A stretch of DNA of 64,000 nt from Gadus chalcogrammus (taxonomy: Eukaryota > Chordata > Actinopteri > Gadiformes > Gadidae). A program made the position numbers and the translations under genes. The stretch lies in assembly GCF_026213295.1 (NCBI RefSeq), contig NC_079415.1:28931681-28995680 (forward strand). Reading direction: 5' to 3'. The notes under the pieces are model-generated. The model searched no databases, was not told where the DNA came from, and was given only the letters and a program-made list of their open reading frames with translations. How positions within the stretch are numbered: the stretch's first letter is position 1; each line of letters begins with the position of its first letter. Positions 40,258-52,739 of this stretch are shown here, in pieces.

Positions 40258-40411
40258 TAGTGCATACACCCTATTCTCAAAAACAAAGGACGCAAAAATG
40301 GCGCGGCTTTCGAGTGTCCTCAACATTGGAACAGTGCTTGTCGGCGTTCTATGACGTAGCGTCCTTAAAAGGGCAGCAGTTGAGCATGCTTCCTTGACAT
40401 TGGGAAACAGC

Positions 40412-40628
40412 CACAGACACAGACACAGACACAGACACACACACACACACACTCCAGCAGCTCAAGAGTCAAAGTACAAAAGAGAGATTAACAGTAATAA
40501 GTACACCGGATACTGGCTCAGTATGTGTGAAAGTACACATGATACTGGCTCAGTATGAGTATAAGTACACAGGATACTGGCTCAGTATGAGTATAAGTAC
40601 ACAGGATACTAGCTCAGTTTGCGACCAT
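40412..40628. repeat. CACAGA/CA tract and 32-bp x4 minisatellite
   Basis: CAGACA and CA repeats run to 40452. Further on, a 32-bp unit (GTACAC.GGATACTGGCTCAG) starts at 40501, 40533, 40565 and 40597. Confidence 0.88.
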
Positions 40629-41035
40629 ACTTCATGTTATGCGTATTTGAATTTCAAGTTATTGCAGAGTAAAATTAAAGTGAATTCCCTAAATTATAGA
40701 ATAAGGCAGGTTGGACGTACCTTATTAGGGGTCCGGGCAGCGAAGCTGCTTGGCCCCTATTGTTTCTGCAACGGGTTTTTTTCAGACGCATATAAAACCC
40801 CTCTAATCCTAAGTGAGCTTCGTAGTACCATTTAACTCTGATCGTGAGTTGCGTCTCTGTCGAATGGCTGGGTATTTTCAGCGAGGTTCGTAGTAGGTAT
40901 ACCCCGCCGGTCTGTTGTCTGGCCAGGCTCCTGCAGCACCGTCCGTCCACACCTGCAGACAATCTCCTAAGTAGATGGGAGAGAAACACACGCATACACA
41001 CAGCAGGGGCGGGGTCAAAGACCCGACTGGGTCCC

Positions 41036-41101
41036 GGTGTGCGTGCGTGCGTGCGTGTGCGTGCGTGCGTGTGTTTGCGTGTGTGTGCGTGTGTGTGCGT
41101 G

Positions 41102-41142
<41 letters not shown>
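41036..41142. repeat. (GTGC)n/(GT)n microsatellite
   Basis: GTGCGTGC units grade into GTGTGTGC and then pure GT. Confidence 0.93.
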
Positions 41143-41144
<2 letters not shown>

Positions 41145-41518
41145 ACGTGTGTACGTGCCCCCTAGTGGTTCCACATGCAATAACAGAGCCTGGATTTGAT
41201 AAACGGCCTCTTGGCTTTTTTTTTAGTCATTCATCAAAGAGGAACCTGTAAGTTCCACAAACCACCAATAAGAACCAATGCAGAAGGGTAAAAAAAATAA
41301 TGGAGAGAAAACAAGGTATTATTTGCATCAAGCCTGTATTTCTTGCTTAGGATCCTGAGGATCGCATTGCATCAACAAGTTCAATAAAAAATACGGGGAA
41401 AAGGTTACCTCCCCTTTCTCTGCTTTGCCCGCCCAGAGAATTTGTCCCGACCGCCCATGAGAAAATGAGCTACGACCGTGTGAGCTCAGCCCACATAGTT
41501 CTTTCCTGGAGAGACATC

Positions 41519-41790
41519 ATGTCTTGCAAACGAGCGAAGCATGGCAGTTGCTCAGTGTTTGGATGTAGTACAAATGAACACAACAGTTTATTTTTACTTC
41601 CTTCATCCGAGCCTCTGAAGAAGCAGTGGGTGATTTCATTTTCTCTGGAAATGCGAAAGTCTGCGCCAAACATTTCACCGACGACTGCTTCCTCAACTTG
41701 GTCCAATACAAAGATGGACTTGCTGAACGTCTGGAAATGGAGTCCGGAGCAGTACCAACTCTCCTCGGCTCAGCTACAAACCTCGAACAA
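41519..41790 (+). pseudogene. THAP exon 1 (unit 2), single-base frameshift
   Basis: ATG at 41519: [20 protein letters not shown]. The frame is correct to LKKQWV (about 41630), then one base is missing and the THAP frame continues one register over ([34 protein letters not shown]). It ends before GTAGGT. Length is 272 against 273 expected (270 plus an extra codon in GCSTNEH). The GTAAGT donor has changed to GTAGGT. Confidence 0.88.
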
Positions 41791-42189
41791 GTAGGTGAAC
41801 TACCGCTATATCATTGTGTTGCTTTACTGTATATGGTTACCTTGTTACCCTAGCATTAGCTCTACAGCTACCGGCCCAGTTACTGTCTCTAATGTAAAGT
41901 TAGATGGCATCAGGTATGTGTTTTATGTACACACACTGTAATGCGAGTGTTGTAAACTTCTTTGTTATTTGGATAAACGTTCTGACTGAGCGTGCACCTA
42001 GGGCTGGGCGATAACTCGATTACGACGATAAGCATTAGACATAATTTATAATGTTGTTGTAGCATTAGCTCTACAGCTAACAGCCCAGCTACTGTGTCAC
42101 TGTCTAATGTAAAGGTAGATTGCATCAGGTATGTGTGTGAATACACACACTGTAATGCGAGTGTTGTACACTTCTTTCTTCGTTGCAAT

Positions 42190-42935
42190 ATTGAGGAACC
42201 TTATGTCGGAGAGTGACCTAGAAAAATGTATTCACGCTTTAATTTCAAGCAGGATAGACTACTACGGTAATGCCCTTTTAACTGGGATTCCCCAAAAAAC
42301 TATATATAGCAACTATAAAATGCTGCTAACTAGGTCTAAAAGAAGTGAGCACATTACCCCTATCCTAAGGTCCTTACACTGGCTTCCAGTTAGGCCTATT
42401 TATAGAATTGTTTTAAAGCACTAAATGGCATTGGACCATACTACATACATGACATGTTCACACAGCACAACCAAGCCAGATCACTGAGGTCTCAAAACAA
42501 AAATCTTTTGGTTCAAACTACGGCCAAAACAAATGTGGTGATCAGCCTTTAGTGTTTATGCAGCTAAACTTTGGACCAAACTGCCAGAAGAAATTAAAAA
42601 ATAATCAAGAATTTACGGCACAACTTGTATTTTTAAATCCAAACTAAAGGCTAAGCTATTCAGTGATGCATACTATTATGTTTTCCTTCTCTTTTTTATT
42701 TTTATTCTAATCGATCTATACTTATTCATACTACTTATATCTGAAGGTCTTTTTATTCTTTTTTTTATCTTTTTCTCCCTTTTATTATTTTTTATTATGT
42801 GTCATTTCATAGAAGTACTTTCATTATATTGTTTGCATGTACTTCGTCACTATAAATGATACTGTTGTTTTTTGTATTCTGTAAAGCACATTGAACTGCT
42901 TGATGTAAGAAATGCGCTATACAAATAGAATTGCC
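42190..42935 (+). mobile_element. LINE 3' fragment (L2/CR1-like)
   Basis: Decayed frames read SSRIDYYGNALLTGIPQKTI, RSEHITPILRSLHWLPV and GIGPYYIHDMF-like. A T-rich tail and AAATGCGCTATACAAATAGA lie at the 3' end. It is the same family as the minus-strand copy at 5070. It splits intron sequence that is continuous in unit 1. Confidence 0.82.
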
Positions 42936-43479
42936 TTGCTTACGTGACCACAGTAGTTCTTGCGTTTTCGATGATGAGGAGATAATTATGGCCCGTTAAC
43001 TCCTCCTAAATACATATGGTGCTATCCAGGCAACCCGTAAACCGTGGTTTCACAACCCTCTACCAGATCGATGACCTCCGCTACAGCTCGTAACTTACGG
43101 TCTGAAAAGTGTCCCTGGAACGCAGCATAATGTTATACATCGATCTGGTACGAGTTCACAGGTAGTGAGTTGCGGGTTTGACTGCCATTCCAGGGCCCAC
43201 TCATATTTTCCCCTTCGCACCTGATTCAATCAATGGGTTTTATTAGCAGCATTTCTGCCAGCTTGATGTAATTGTAGTGAGATGATGTGATGAACTTTTA
43301 AGATAATACGCAAACAAATAAATGATGTGACATAATTTTATCATTTCATAGATCTCATTTTAAGTTAGGCTAATGGTATTCACTAAACATGCTTATCTTA
43401 TGTCTTCTTCCAACTTGCACCTGGAATATATACAAAGTAATACATTGACTACTAATTTGACCTTGTTGTCTCTACACAG

Positions 43480-43612
43480 ATCAGCACATCAAGTGCTTAC
43501 ATTCAGCTGCTTCTCACAAGGGATGTTGCCTGCCATACAGACCACCTGGAAACACATACTGTAGGCACACAGCTATCCTTAAAGACTTTGCCGTCCCACT
43601 TTACAAACTCAG
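43480..43612 (+). CDS. Exon B (unit 2), frame intact
   Basis: Acceptor TCTACACAG, 133 bp, donor GTTTGT. ISTSAYIQLLLTRDVACHTD, then HLETHTVGTQLSLKTLPSHF. CQTD has become CHTD. It remains open although the other exons of this unit are broken. Confidence 0.6.
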
Positions 43613-44243
43613 GTTTGTACTTTCCACCATAAGTACATTTACTTTTGATGTAGTAGATTCTAGGCAGCAAAGACCAGGCTGATTCTAGATCCTACCTAAA
43701 AAGCCTGGTCATCTTAGGAAAAGCATCATGACCAGCGCCCTGTTAAACACAAGTCAAACATGGGAGTTGTATTTCAAAGATGGAATCAGCCAAGAGCCCA
43801 GAAGGGTTTCAGGACAGATATCACATGAGCTGTTAATCACTTCTCCAATCAATCACAATCATCAATGAATTAAAAATGTATAAATGTTAGCTGATCAGTC
43901 TTTACAGGGAAGGGACACGTTGTCGCTTGTTATTGTCAAAATAGAATGATTGCGCTTGTCTCTCATGTCATGTTGTGCTCAGATCATTTTGCGCTGGTGT
44001 TCGTTCAGTGTCCTCCACCTGGCCTCCGCTTGAGCTTTGAGTCTAGGGGGGAGGATGCTGGAGGAGACATCTCTCTCCAAAACTCTGAATCTTTGTCTGC
44101 CAGTACACATTTTAAACAACCCCTCTCTCAATGTTACATAAACATACCTTAAAGAGTTTCAAATGTACCATTACACTTTCTTCTTTTATGCAAACAGTGT
44201 ATGAACACTATTACTTTCTGTCATTGTTTTTCTCCCTCTGCAG

Positions 44244-44537
44244 AAGACTGCGATGACTTTGAAGACCGTTAGCCACGCAGCAGCGCGGAGCGCACCTCGG
44301 CGATTCCTGTGTTGGGTGTGGACGGCCCTGGCTCCTCCCACTGTCCAGTCACAGCGGGGAGCTGAGATCCTGAGCGTCTACGGTTAAAGGGGAGGGCCCA
44401 CTGGCTGTGGACGGCCATGCCACCCTCTTCACCGCGTCAGAAGTGGAGGCCCTGAACTCGCTGTCTGCGGGCACAGCGCGACCAAGAGCCTGGAGAGCGG
44501 CGAGCGGCTGGTCTGCCACGAGGAGCTGAGTGTGCAG
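44244..44537 (+). pseudogene. D exon (unit 2), multiple indels
   Basis: Starts AAGACTGCGATGACTTTGAA and ends GTGTGCAG/GTTGGA like the intact D exons. It is 294 bp instead of 284, with an early in-frame TAG (ACCGTTAGCC) and several single-base changes of length. Confidence 0.8.
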
Positions 44538-44640
44538 GTTGGAAGTCATCTTCTAGTTTTCTAGGCATCCCAAATTAGAGGCTTCCTCTGTTACAACCTC
44601 AGCACACACCCTAGAAGCACACCCCTTTATGATTCAGTAA

Positions 44641-45355
44641 ACGCTGCAAATATTAGCCGTCCTTTATGCCCACCTTTTTCCTGGCATGGTCCGCGTTTTA
44701 CATCTGACCGTGGTAATTTACCGGCTTGATTTCGCACCCCAATTTACCCTCTCAGACCCTACACATATTGGCGCTTTCATTTAGATGTAAATGTGATCAG
44801 ACAGCTTTGCGGTTCCAGGGAAGGGACTTGGGTAGAGGTGTTACTGCTGCATTGTCTATGCAACAGAGACAACGCAGTGATTTCAACATGAGTAGTTATA
44901 ACTGGAGGGATACTGATAATCTGCAAGCTGCGACAGTCATGGGATGGAAGGTGATGCAGTCGCATTTAACGAAGACGGGGAAAGAGTGCGATCTACGAGA
45001 AAATACAGAAGAACTTCCTTACGCTGCTTGGTCAGCAAAGTGGTCAGCCAATTAAAGAATATGTTGTTGATTTTGCCCTTGTAAATCGTGAATCGCATTT
45101 TAGTCTACACTCAGATGTCAACTTATTCTTGCATGCTAGAATGAGTGAATCTAAAGAAAAAAGACATTCGGAGTATGCAATTTATCGATAAGACGTGTAC
45201 TGTCTCCGTGCATAGCCCCGCCATCTCCAGTGAACCAAGAAAGTTGGCTCCGTGACGAAGGTGGATTTTACCCCCTCTGTTGTACACAGGGATGACAATG
45301 AATTTGCAGGGCGTGCAAAGCGGCGAACGAACCGGCTTGGCAGAGTAAAAATGCA
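44641..45355. mobile_element. Small Harbinger-type element (unit 2 copy)
   Basis: Same element and same place as 27828-28521. TAA flanks both ends (44638-44640, 45356-45358), and the right end CTTGGCAGAGTAAAAATGCA is kept. A decayed SANT-like ORF lies at 44888-45055 (MSSYNWRDTDNLQAATVMGW, VMQSHLTKTG). Its presence in both units shows the insertion predates the gene duplication. Confidence 0.7.
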
Positions 45356-45442
45356 TAATGTGTCCTTTGTGGGGATTGACAACTATTCTGTGCAATGACA
45401 TAATGGTCTTGTGTGTGTGTTTACCTTCTCCCTATGTGAAAG

Positions 45443-45512
45443 CAGCAGACCCCCAGACACCATTGTCATCAAGGTGCAGAGGATTATTGGTGGAGGCAAT
45501 GCACGCTGATAG
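45443..45512 (+). pseudogene. C exon (unit 2, copy 1), decayed
   Basis: CAGCAGACCCCCAGACACCA, then CATCAAGGTGCAGAGGATTA, up to a GTTAGT donor. Extra and missing bases break the frame. Confidence 0.65.
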
Positions 45513-45730
45513 GTTAGTAATACCACATTGCATCCATGCAAGCAAACAACAATGATCAACTGATGAATGTACTCGATTCTAACTGCGCTGAAAAGCCTGG
45601 TACTCTTTGGCAAAGCATCATGATAACATGAGTCAAACTTTGGCGTTGTATTTCAAAGATGGAATCAGTCAAGAGCCCAGAAGGGCTTGTCTTGTGTGTA
45701 TTTTGTGTGTTTCCTTCTTTATGTGGAAAG

Positions 45731-45796
45731 CAGCAGACACCAGAAACCATTTCAATCAAGATTGAAGAGGATATGGTGGAGGCATGCCCGCGTAGG
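45731..45796 (+). pseudogene. C exon (unit 2, copy 2), frameshifted
   Basis: QQTPETISIKIEEDM-like frame. One T is missing in GATATTGGTGG and another base near GCCCGCGTAG, so the exit frame is lost. Confidence 0.65.
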
Positions 45797-46013
45797 TTAG
45801 TAATACATACTTGCATTCCATGCAAGACCCAAACCAACCTTTAACTGAGAATGTACCGCAATTCTTGCATTCTCCAGCAGGAGCATTCAACCCTTGACCA
45901 TCCAAAGGGCAACAAGGAAAATGCATTATCAACCTATAGAAGTTAGAAGAATGTTCCAAATATTAATTCTTCCAATACACAAGTGTTTGACAAAGTACAT
46001 AACCCCCCACAAA

Positions 46014-46750
46014 AAGTGTTTCCCACAGCCCAAGGACCAATGTGTGGTGCGCTGGGGGGGGGGGGGGGGGGGGGCCGGTGGCAGGCGAGCACGGGTGGCA
46101 CCGGCGCAGCACGGCGACCGTCCTGTTTCGGGTGAGTGTTCATGTACACTCCGCGGTTTCCATGGCGGACACATCTGATTCGCCTAGCTGTGGACGAACA
46201 GCTCAATCGGAATAGAAAAGTATCATATATATACGCCTCAATCGGTTCGGAATACAATTCTATTCGGAATAGAATAGGTGTTGTAGTCCGCTATAATACT
46301 TCCGATTTAGTTTGGGGTTTTAACTTGGAGCAGCTGCAGTAGTTCGCAATTGGTCCACTCCGGTCTGTACTTTTAATGCACACCCGAACATTACCGCTGT
46401 CAAGAAAATTGCATTTATTGCCTGATTCACGTCTTTGATATATCACTCAGTAGTAGTTAACGTAGTCCGGTAACTTCTTCAACCCCAGCGTGTCCGGTTG
46501 CTAAGCGACGGGTAACATCGGTGGGTTCATGTGTTAGCGTATCGTGGCTCTCGCTACGTGTGTGTGTGTGTGAATGACAGGGAGAACGAGTGCTATGCAG
46601 AGATGAATGGACGGAACGATTTTTAGATTTCCAAAGCGCAAAAAAAAAAAATAATAATAATAATAAAAAAAAATGACAGAATCAATTCGTGGCGCTAAAT
46701 GTTGATTCTGTGGCGCCGCGCCACACAATGGTCTATGTATGGGAAACACT
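46014..46750. mobile_element. hAT-type non-autonomous element
   Basis: Ends AGTGTTTCCCACAGCCCAAG and, reverse-complemented from the right, AGTGTTTCCCATACATAGAC are followed by matching GTGTGG-GCG words. This terminal sequence is common for fish hAT elements. It has a 22-base G run near 46050 and A/AAT repeats near 46640. No transposase is present. Confidence 0.7.
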
Positions 46751-46828
46751 GACATACTGTATACCTTTTGTGAAATGATCTAATTAAAACATTACTTTCT
46801 CTTCTTTCTCTGTTTTCCTCTCTGGAAG

Positions 46829-47932
46829 AAGACGTCAATGGAAACAGAGACTGCAGCACGCAGCGCGGCGCCACCTCGGAGAGTCTGCTGTGGACGCCCC
46901 TGGCTCCCTCCCACATGTCAAGTCACAGCGGGGAGCTGCGCATCCTGGCGTTTACGGACAAGGGGAGGGCCCATGGCGGTGGACGTCCATAACACCCTTT
47001 TTGCCGCGTCAGAACGGATAGGCCTTGTAGCTCGCTGTCCGCTGACCACAGCGTGGGCCAAGAGCCTGAACTGCAGCGTTGAGGCCTCGTCCGCCCTTGA
47101 GGACGCTGACTGGCATCAGGGCGGCCGCAAGGGCCGGCCCGGTGTGTCTTGTGTGGAAAGGTTATTCCCAACAAGGCCAATATGCTGAGGACCCATAACG
47201 ACGAGAAGCCCTACAAGTGTGACCAATGCACAAAGCGCTTCAGTGATAGCTACGCCCTGAAGAACTCACTCTGAACTCACGCACATGAGAACTCACTCTG
47301 GGGAGAAGCCCTACAGGTGTGACCAATGCATGAAGTGCTTCAGTCTGAAAGGCCACCTGAATAGACACATGAGGACTCACTCTGGGGAGAAGCCCTACAG
47401 GTGTGACCAATGCAAGATGCGCTTCAGACAGAAAGGCCACCTGAAATCCACATGATGAATCACTCCGGCGAGAAGCCCTACACGTGTGATCACTGCATGA
47501 TGCGCTTCAGTCAGAATTACATCCGAAGAACCACATGAGGACTCACTCCGGGGAAGAAGCCCTACAAGTGTGACCAATGCACGAAGTGCTTCAGTGAGAA
47601 AGGCACCCTGAATTAAACACATGAGGAGTCACTCCGGGGAGAAGCCCTACAGGTGTGACCAATGCAGTAAGCGCTGCAGTCGGAGAGATGTCCTAAATAT
47701 CCACCTGAGGACTCACTCCGGCGAGAAGCCCTACAGGTGTGACCAATGCACGATGCGCTTCAGTCACAAAGGCACCCTGAAGATCCACATGAGGACTCAC
47801 TCCCGGTTAGAAGCCCTGCCTGTTAGTGCCATTGCAACGCCAGCTGCAGCGACCCAAGCAATTTGAGTGTGCACATGCTCAAGCAAACGGGCCCAATGGG
47901 GTGCTTTCACACAGGGTAACGGGGCGCTTTGA
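46829..47932 (+). pseudogene. C2H2 zinc-finger exon (unit 2), heavily frameshifted
   Basis: Starts like 59712 (AAGACGTCAATG...) after CTCTGGAAG. The D-like module and about nine finger repeats (TGTGACCAATGCA, GGGGAGAAGCCCTAC words) are recognisable to the GGGGCGCTTTGA end. Many one-base indels are present, including AGAACTCACTCTGAACTCAC and CTGAATTAAACAC. The longest open piece covers only about two fingers (47621-47866). Confidence 0.9.
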
Positions 47933-48120
47933 TTGAGACCTCTGTCCGGTATGTGTCGAAATTACTGCTTTTAGTTTTTCTTTAAACACTTTCCTGCTTT
48001 TGATTCGCTTTGTTTTGCTTTCTTTTCATTTTAGTAATTTATGTCTGTGTGATAAAGAACTTATTTCTCTGACTCTTCTAACAGTAAAATATTAGGAAAC
48101 GTTCACATCGTTGGTAAATA
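47933..48120 (+). other. Shortened 3' block of unit 2
   Basis: TTGAGACCTCTGTCCGGTAT to GGTAAATACAAAGG matches the starts of the other 3' blocks but with a large internal deletion (about 47 bases after the ATTTCT word). It then switches to other sequence. Confidence 0.6.
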
Positions 48121-48180
48121 CAAAGGAACATGTGAGTGGAGTATACCACGAACCTCACTGAACATACCCAGCTTTTCTTG

Positions 48181-48272
48181 GGAAAACCTGGTTCGACAGA
48201 GACGTAACTCGCAGTCAGTTAAATGGTTCCACGACACTCACTTTAGATTCAATTAGTCGAACCAGGTTTTCC
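48181..48272. repeat. 17-bp perfect inverted repeat
   Basis: GGAAAACCTGGTTCGAC at 48181 and its exact reverse complement ending at 48272 are separated by about 58 bp. They lie in a TE-like stretch (48125-48350) with TAAAGTGA/TCACTTTA words. Confidence 0.75.
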
Positions 48273-48786
48273 GCTTTAGGTTCAATGCGCGTTCACAGAA
48301 AAGGTGTTGTTTGTCACGTCATTTGACTCCCCCTTATGCTAAAGTGAATCGTGGCGTGTGTGGTGTATTATTATGAATTCCTACAAGGAATTCACAAGGT
48401 CCCAAATCGCAGCCAAGGGGAACACGGTTGCCCATAATATGGCTAGGGTAGCGTGCTGGCAAAAAATAGCCGTCCGTGTTCATTCGTAAGTGAACAGATT
48501 CTGAATATTGTCTAAAAATATCATGTATCATCAGGCCTTTTACCCCCATAGATATGGTGCCAGCACGCTCCTACGAACAGGGGGCAAGTCAAAAATAAAT
48601 ATTAAAATCATATTCAATGTGGTAAGTTGTAAGCATCCATTTTGAATAATTTCAGGTGAATCTAGCCCTATGATTTTGCAATGGCCTAGGCTCCAACCTT
48701 TAGTCACATGTTGATTACCTGCAGCAAATAAAAAAAACTAATTTAATACGACTGGGAGGAGGACCGCTCCACCGCCCTTCACCACT

Positions 48787-48875
48787 TCACTCCGGCTTCT
48801 CGCCGGAGTGAATCATCATGTGGAATTTCAGGTGGCCTTTCTGTCTGAAGCGCCTCTCGCCTATAACGAAGGTCG
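48787..48875 (-). pseudogene. Inverted zinc-finger fragment
   Basis: On minus the frame [20 protein letters not shown] then HSGEKPE contains the second half of a C2H2 finger and its linker. It is the only piece of the family on minus in this window, 850 bp downstream of the unit 2 pseudogene, and is probably a rearranged scrap of it. Confidence 0.75.
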
Positions 48876-49321
48876 GCCGATGATGGTAGGAGTGGAAGGG
48901 GGGGGGGTGTCCTCTGACCCCACTGCTCGACTTCAAGGCCTTTGTAATGAGTATGTATTCATGTATTGGCAATGGACATCAATAATTGTCTTGCTACTCA
49001 AATTGTTGTGAAATGATTTGAGTGTAAATTAATTGTCAATTTTAGTTTGAAGGTACAAACATAGTTTGGAGGAGCTGATCGACACTCAATCTCAATCTGC
49101 CGGTATATAACTATCAAAGCAAAGTGTCACGCTACTCTTCTCAATGTTCTAATTATGGAACAGAATGTCCTATAATAGGTTCCCTGATTCCTTGCAGGAG
49201 ACTGTCGCCTGTGACTCCCAGGTGGGACTATGGAGGTGATTTTTCTGAACAATTCTCACAGCTATAGTATGAATTGTGTGAATAAAAATGCCTAGGCCTA
49301 ATGTGTCACTGACATAGCGGT

Positions 49322-49620
49322 TATGTGTATGCGGCTGATGGTGGATGCTGCTGAAGGTGGATGCTGCTGATGGTGGCTGCTGCTGCTGCTGTTGGCTTGA
49401 GGCGATGGCTGCTTGAGCTGGCTGGTGCCGGATAACACTGCTGCTGCAGGTCGCTGCTGCTTGAGGCGATGGCTGCTTGAGCTGGATGGTGGTGGGAAGG
49501 ATGGTGGCCTGTCGCCTTTGCTGCTAGTGGTGGCGGCTTGTGCTGGCGACGGCTGGTGGTGCTGGTGGCGGCGGCGGCGACTGCTGCTGCGATTGTTGTC
49601 CTTCCTTTCGACCTGATGCA
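49322..49620. repeat. Imperfect CTG/GGC-rich simple sequence
   Basis: Repeated GCTGCTGATGGTGG, GAGGCGATGGCTGCTTGAGC and GTGGCGGCGGCG words produce long low-complexity ORFs on both strands. No domain is seen and I do not call a gene. Confidence 0.6.
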
Positions 49621-50097
49621 CTTTACTATCCTTAACCTCAGCTGATGTTGTGGAGTATTTTCTTTTTTTTTTAATAATAACTTATAATATTCCTCCCTGT
49701 CCTTCACTGTGTCTTGTTTAACAAGTTAGACATACACGCACACCTGTATACACATCTTGTTTTCTTGTTGCACACATGACTAACATTGTTTTATTATTGA
49801 TACCCCTGCTCTACTTTGCTGCTCTTGTTCACCTTACTGTATGTTGCTTTGTTGTTCTTAGTCCTTGTTCCCACTTGTTTTTGGTTCCACAAACCTCAGC
49901 CTGATATATCTGGCATCTCAAACACTGGGCCCAGCTTTACCTGGCGCCTACTCCTTTGCAGCGTGCAGATCTTAGGCAGTGGAATCTGCATTTGCTGCAG
50001 GGTTTTATAACCAGTGGTCCATTTACTTGTATGCTTTTTTAATTGTCTCCTTTCCTCACCGTATTTCTCTCTTGTCAACGCTTATGTATACAATAAT

Positions 50098-50740
50098 CAT
50101 CCCTGTTCCTTCACTTTGTTGTTTTTTTGAAGTTGGACACACACACACATATTCTTTTTGTCGGACCCATTGTTTAATACAAAAATACTTTCATTTGTTA
50201 TTCTTTAATATATGTGATACTTGGTGTTCGGCTTAGTCTTAAAAGTAGCATGGTTGTGTGGTCAGCTCCTGCCTCATCAGAAGAAGTTGCATGGAAACTA
50301 AATGCTAAATGGGCTGTTGCTACTCTGCTTTCTCAATCGCTCTCTGACCACGGGTACATGAATCGGAATTACAAGCAAAATCAAGAAAATGTAATAATAC
50401 ATTTAATTTAGAGGCGCCTTCAAGACACCCAAGGTCACCTTACAGAGCATATAGTCATCATAAATCGTTTAAAAAACAAGACATTGTGGAAAATAAATAA
50501 TAATAAATAAATATTTAAAAATATTTATAGATAATAGTCGAGTTGCGCTAAAATGAACATCTTGAATCGTCTTTGGGGTCCACACATGTAGGAAGGTTAA
50601 GCCACTAAAGCCAGTAGCCTAGTGCTACCCATGCTAACACGAACGTGAAGCTTTCCCTCAAACTTAACGTATCTGAGTAGCTTGCAGTTGTCACCCTACC
50701 ACTCCAAATGTAAAACTGACGTTTACAAATATGCAACAAT
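50098..50740. repeat. Duplicated block, paralogue of 36767-37140
   Basis: See the copy at 36767. The extra internal segment at about 50225-50590 includes a LINE tail (ACATTTAATTTAGAGGCGCC..CACCCAAGGTCACCTTAC). Confidence 0.8.
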
Positions 50741-51038
50741 GGTCAGAAAAGTACTTGTGTTTTTTAATTTATATTTACCATTCAATATTGCAATCGCTGC
50801 TGGCAGTCCCATTGTTGAACACGGCAGCGCGGCCTGTTTTTAAACTATACAGGCTTACATGAACCATCCCCAGAGAGTGTCGCAACTCTTCTCTCTCTAT
50901 TATGGCTCTGGCAGCATCTTTAGACGGATGAGGATGCCGGAGCCAATACGTCATAGGCCACGCCCACTGGATACAAACGCAGCGCGGGAGTCAGATGAGG
51001 TCAGGAACATATGGCCGTCCCGTTGCTAGAACAAGGCA

Positions 51039-51167
51039 AGCGCCAAACATTTCACTGACGACTGCTTCCTCACTTGGGTCAATACAGAGCTGGACTTGCT
51101 CAACGTCTGAAAATCAAGTCTGGAGCAGTACCAACTCTATCTCGGCTCAGCTACAAACCTCGAAAAA
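51039..51167 (+). pseudogene. THAP exon fragment (unit 3)
   Basis: The same 3' half as at 1815, with the same foreign upstream sequence (GGTCAGGAACATATGG..CCCGTTGCTAGAAC). A base is missing in TTCCTCACTTGGG and an AT is added in ACTCTATCTCGG. The GTAAGT donor is kept at 51168. The shared breakpoint shows units 0 and 3 derive from one already truncated THAP exon. Confidence 0.85.
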
Positions 51168-51993
51168 GTAAGTTAACTAACGCCATATCATTGTGTTGCT
51201 TTACTGTATATGGTTACCTTGCTAGCATTATAATGCTGCTTTAGCATTAGCGCTACAGCTAACAGCCAAGTTACTGTCGCTAATGTTACGGTAGATAGTA
51301 TCAGTTATGTGTGTAAATAAATACCATGGACCTATTATAGAGAAAGGACAGTGGACTAATACGTAGCCGCCCATTCATTCCTATAAATACACACACTGTA
51401 AGTCGAGTGTGCATCTCAGCAAGCCAGGGGCATCACACGAGAATGGGCACAATTCAACAAAGGGGCTGCAGGCACTTATCTCTACTGCTTGGATACCAAG
51501 GGAATGCAATGTTTAACAATGTCTGCTCATACTAACAACAAACGAATACAACTGTATTCTACCGGCCACTGGACCACAGTAGTTCTAACGTTTTACTGAT
51601 GAGGAGATTGACCTGTTAAACTCATCCTAAATACATATGGTGCGTTCCAGGTAACCCGTGTTTTCGCCCCCTTCTACCCTCTTGTACTCCCAGATATAAC
51701 TGGTTATTAACGGGCAAAAAAGTGTACCTGAAACGCACTATTATTCTGATTCAAATCAAAGGGTTATTAGCCGATTTCGGCGGAGCTTGATGTCATGGTA
51801 TTGGGTTGTTGAGATTAACTATAAAATATGTAAACAAATCAAGGATGTAATATCATTTCATAGATCTCATTTTAAGTATTAGGCTAATGTAATTCACTAA
51901 ACATGCTTCTCTTGTATCTTCTTACAACTTGCACCTGGAATACATACAAAGTAAAAAATTGAGTACTGATTTTTCTTTGTTCTCTCTACGCAG

Positions 51994-52127
51994 GCCAGCT
52001 CATCAAGTGCTTACATTCAGCAGCTTCTCTCAAGGGATGTTGCCTGCCAGACAGAAAACCTGGAAACGCATATTTGTAGGCACAAAGCTGTCCTTAAAGT
52101 CTATGCAGCCCCATTTTAAAAGTGAAG
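51994..52127 (+). pseudogene. Exon B (unit 3), one extra base
   Basis: 134 bp instead of 133: CGCATATTTGTAGG against CGTACTGTAGG in unit 1. The frame breaks after LET. The same extra T is found at 63858, so the lesion predates the split of units 3 and 4. Confidence 0.75.
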
Positions 52128-52739
52128 GTTTGTACATTACTCATTGAGTATTTTTTTTCTTTGATTTGGTAGATTCTAGGCAGCATAAATTCTAGGCTGA
52201 TGCTAGATTCTAACTGCGCTAAAAAGCCTGGTCCTCTTTGGAAAAGCATCATGACCAGCGCCCTGCTAAAACACGAGTCAAACTTGGGAGTTGCATTTAA
52301 AAGATGGAATCAGTTAAGAGCCCAGAATGGTTTCAAGACAGATGCCACATGAGCTGGTTTATCATTCTCAAACATCAATGAATTCATAATGCATGAATGT
52401 TAGTGATCAGCTTAGAGGGAAGGACACGTTGTTGCTTTTTAGTGTCGAAATAGAATTGCGCTTCGCATGTCATGTTGTGATCAGATCATTTTGCGCTGGT
52501 GTTCGTTGAGTGTCCTTAACCTGGCCAACGACTTGAGCTTTGAGTCTTGGGAGGAGGGTGCTGGAGGAGACGGCCCTCTCCAAAACTGTGAATCTGTGTC
52601 TGCAGTACACATTTTAAACCCCCTGTGTCAATGTTGCGTACATTCAAATAGTTTATTTCCTGTGTACAAATACACAATGCCTCCCTTTATGCAAATAATG
52701 TATAAAAACAATTCATTTTTCCTTTTTTTCTCTCTGCAG

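Noticed and set aside
45894..46178. Gly/Arg-rich ORF across a G run
   Set aside because: It lies inside a hAT element and depends on a 22-base G homopolymer.
49298..49707. Ser/Ala/Gln-rich ORFs in both strands
   Set aside because: They come from CTG/GGC simple sequence; composition explains the open frames.
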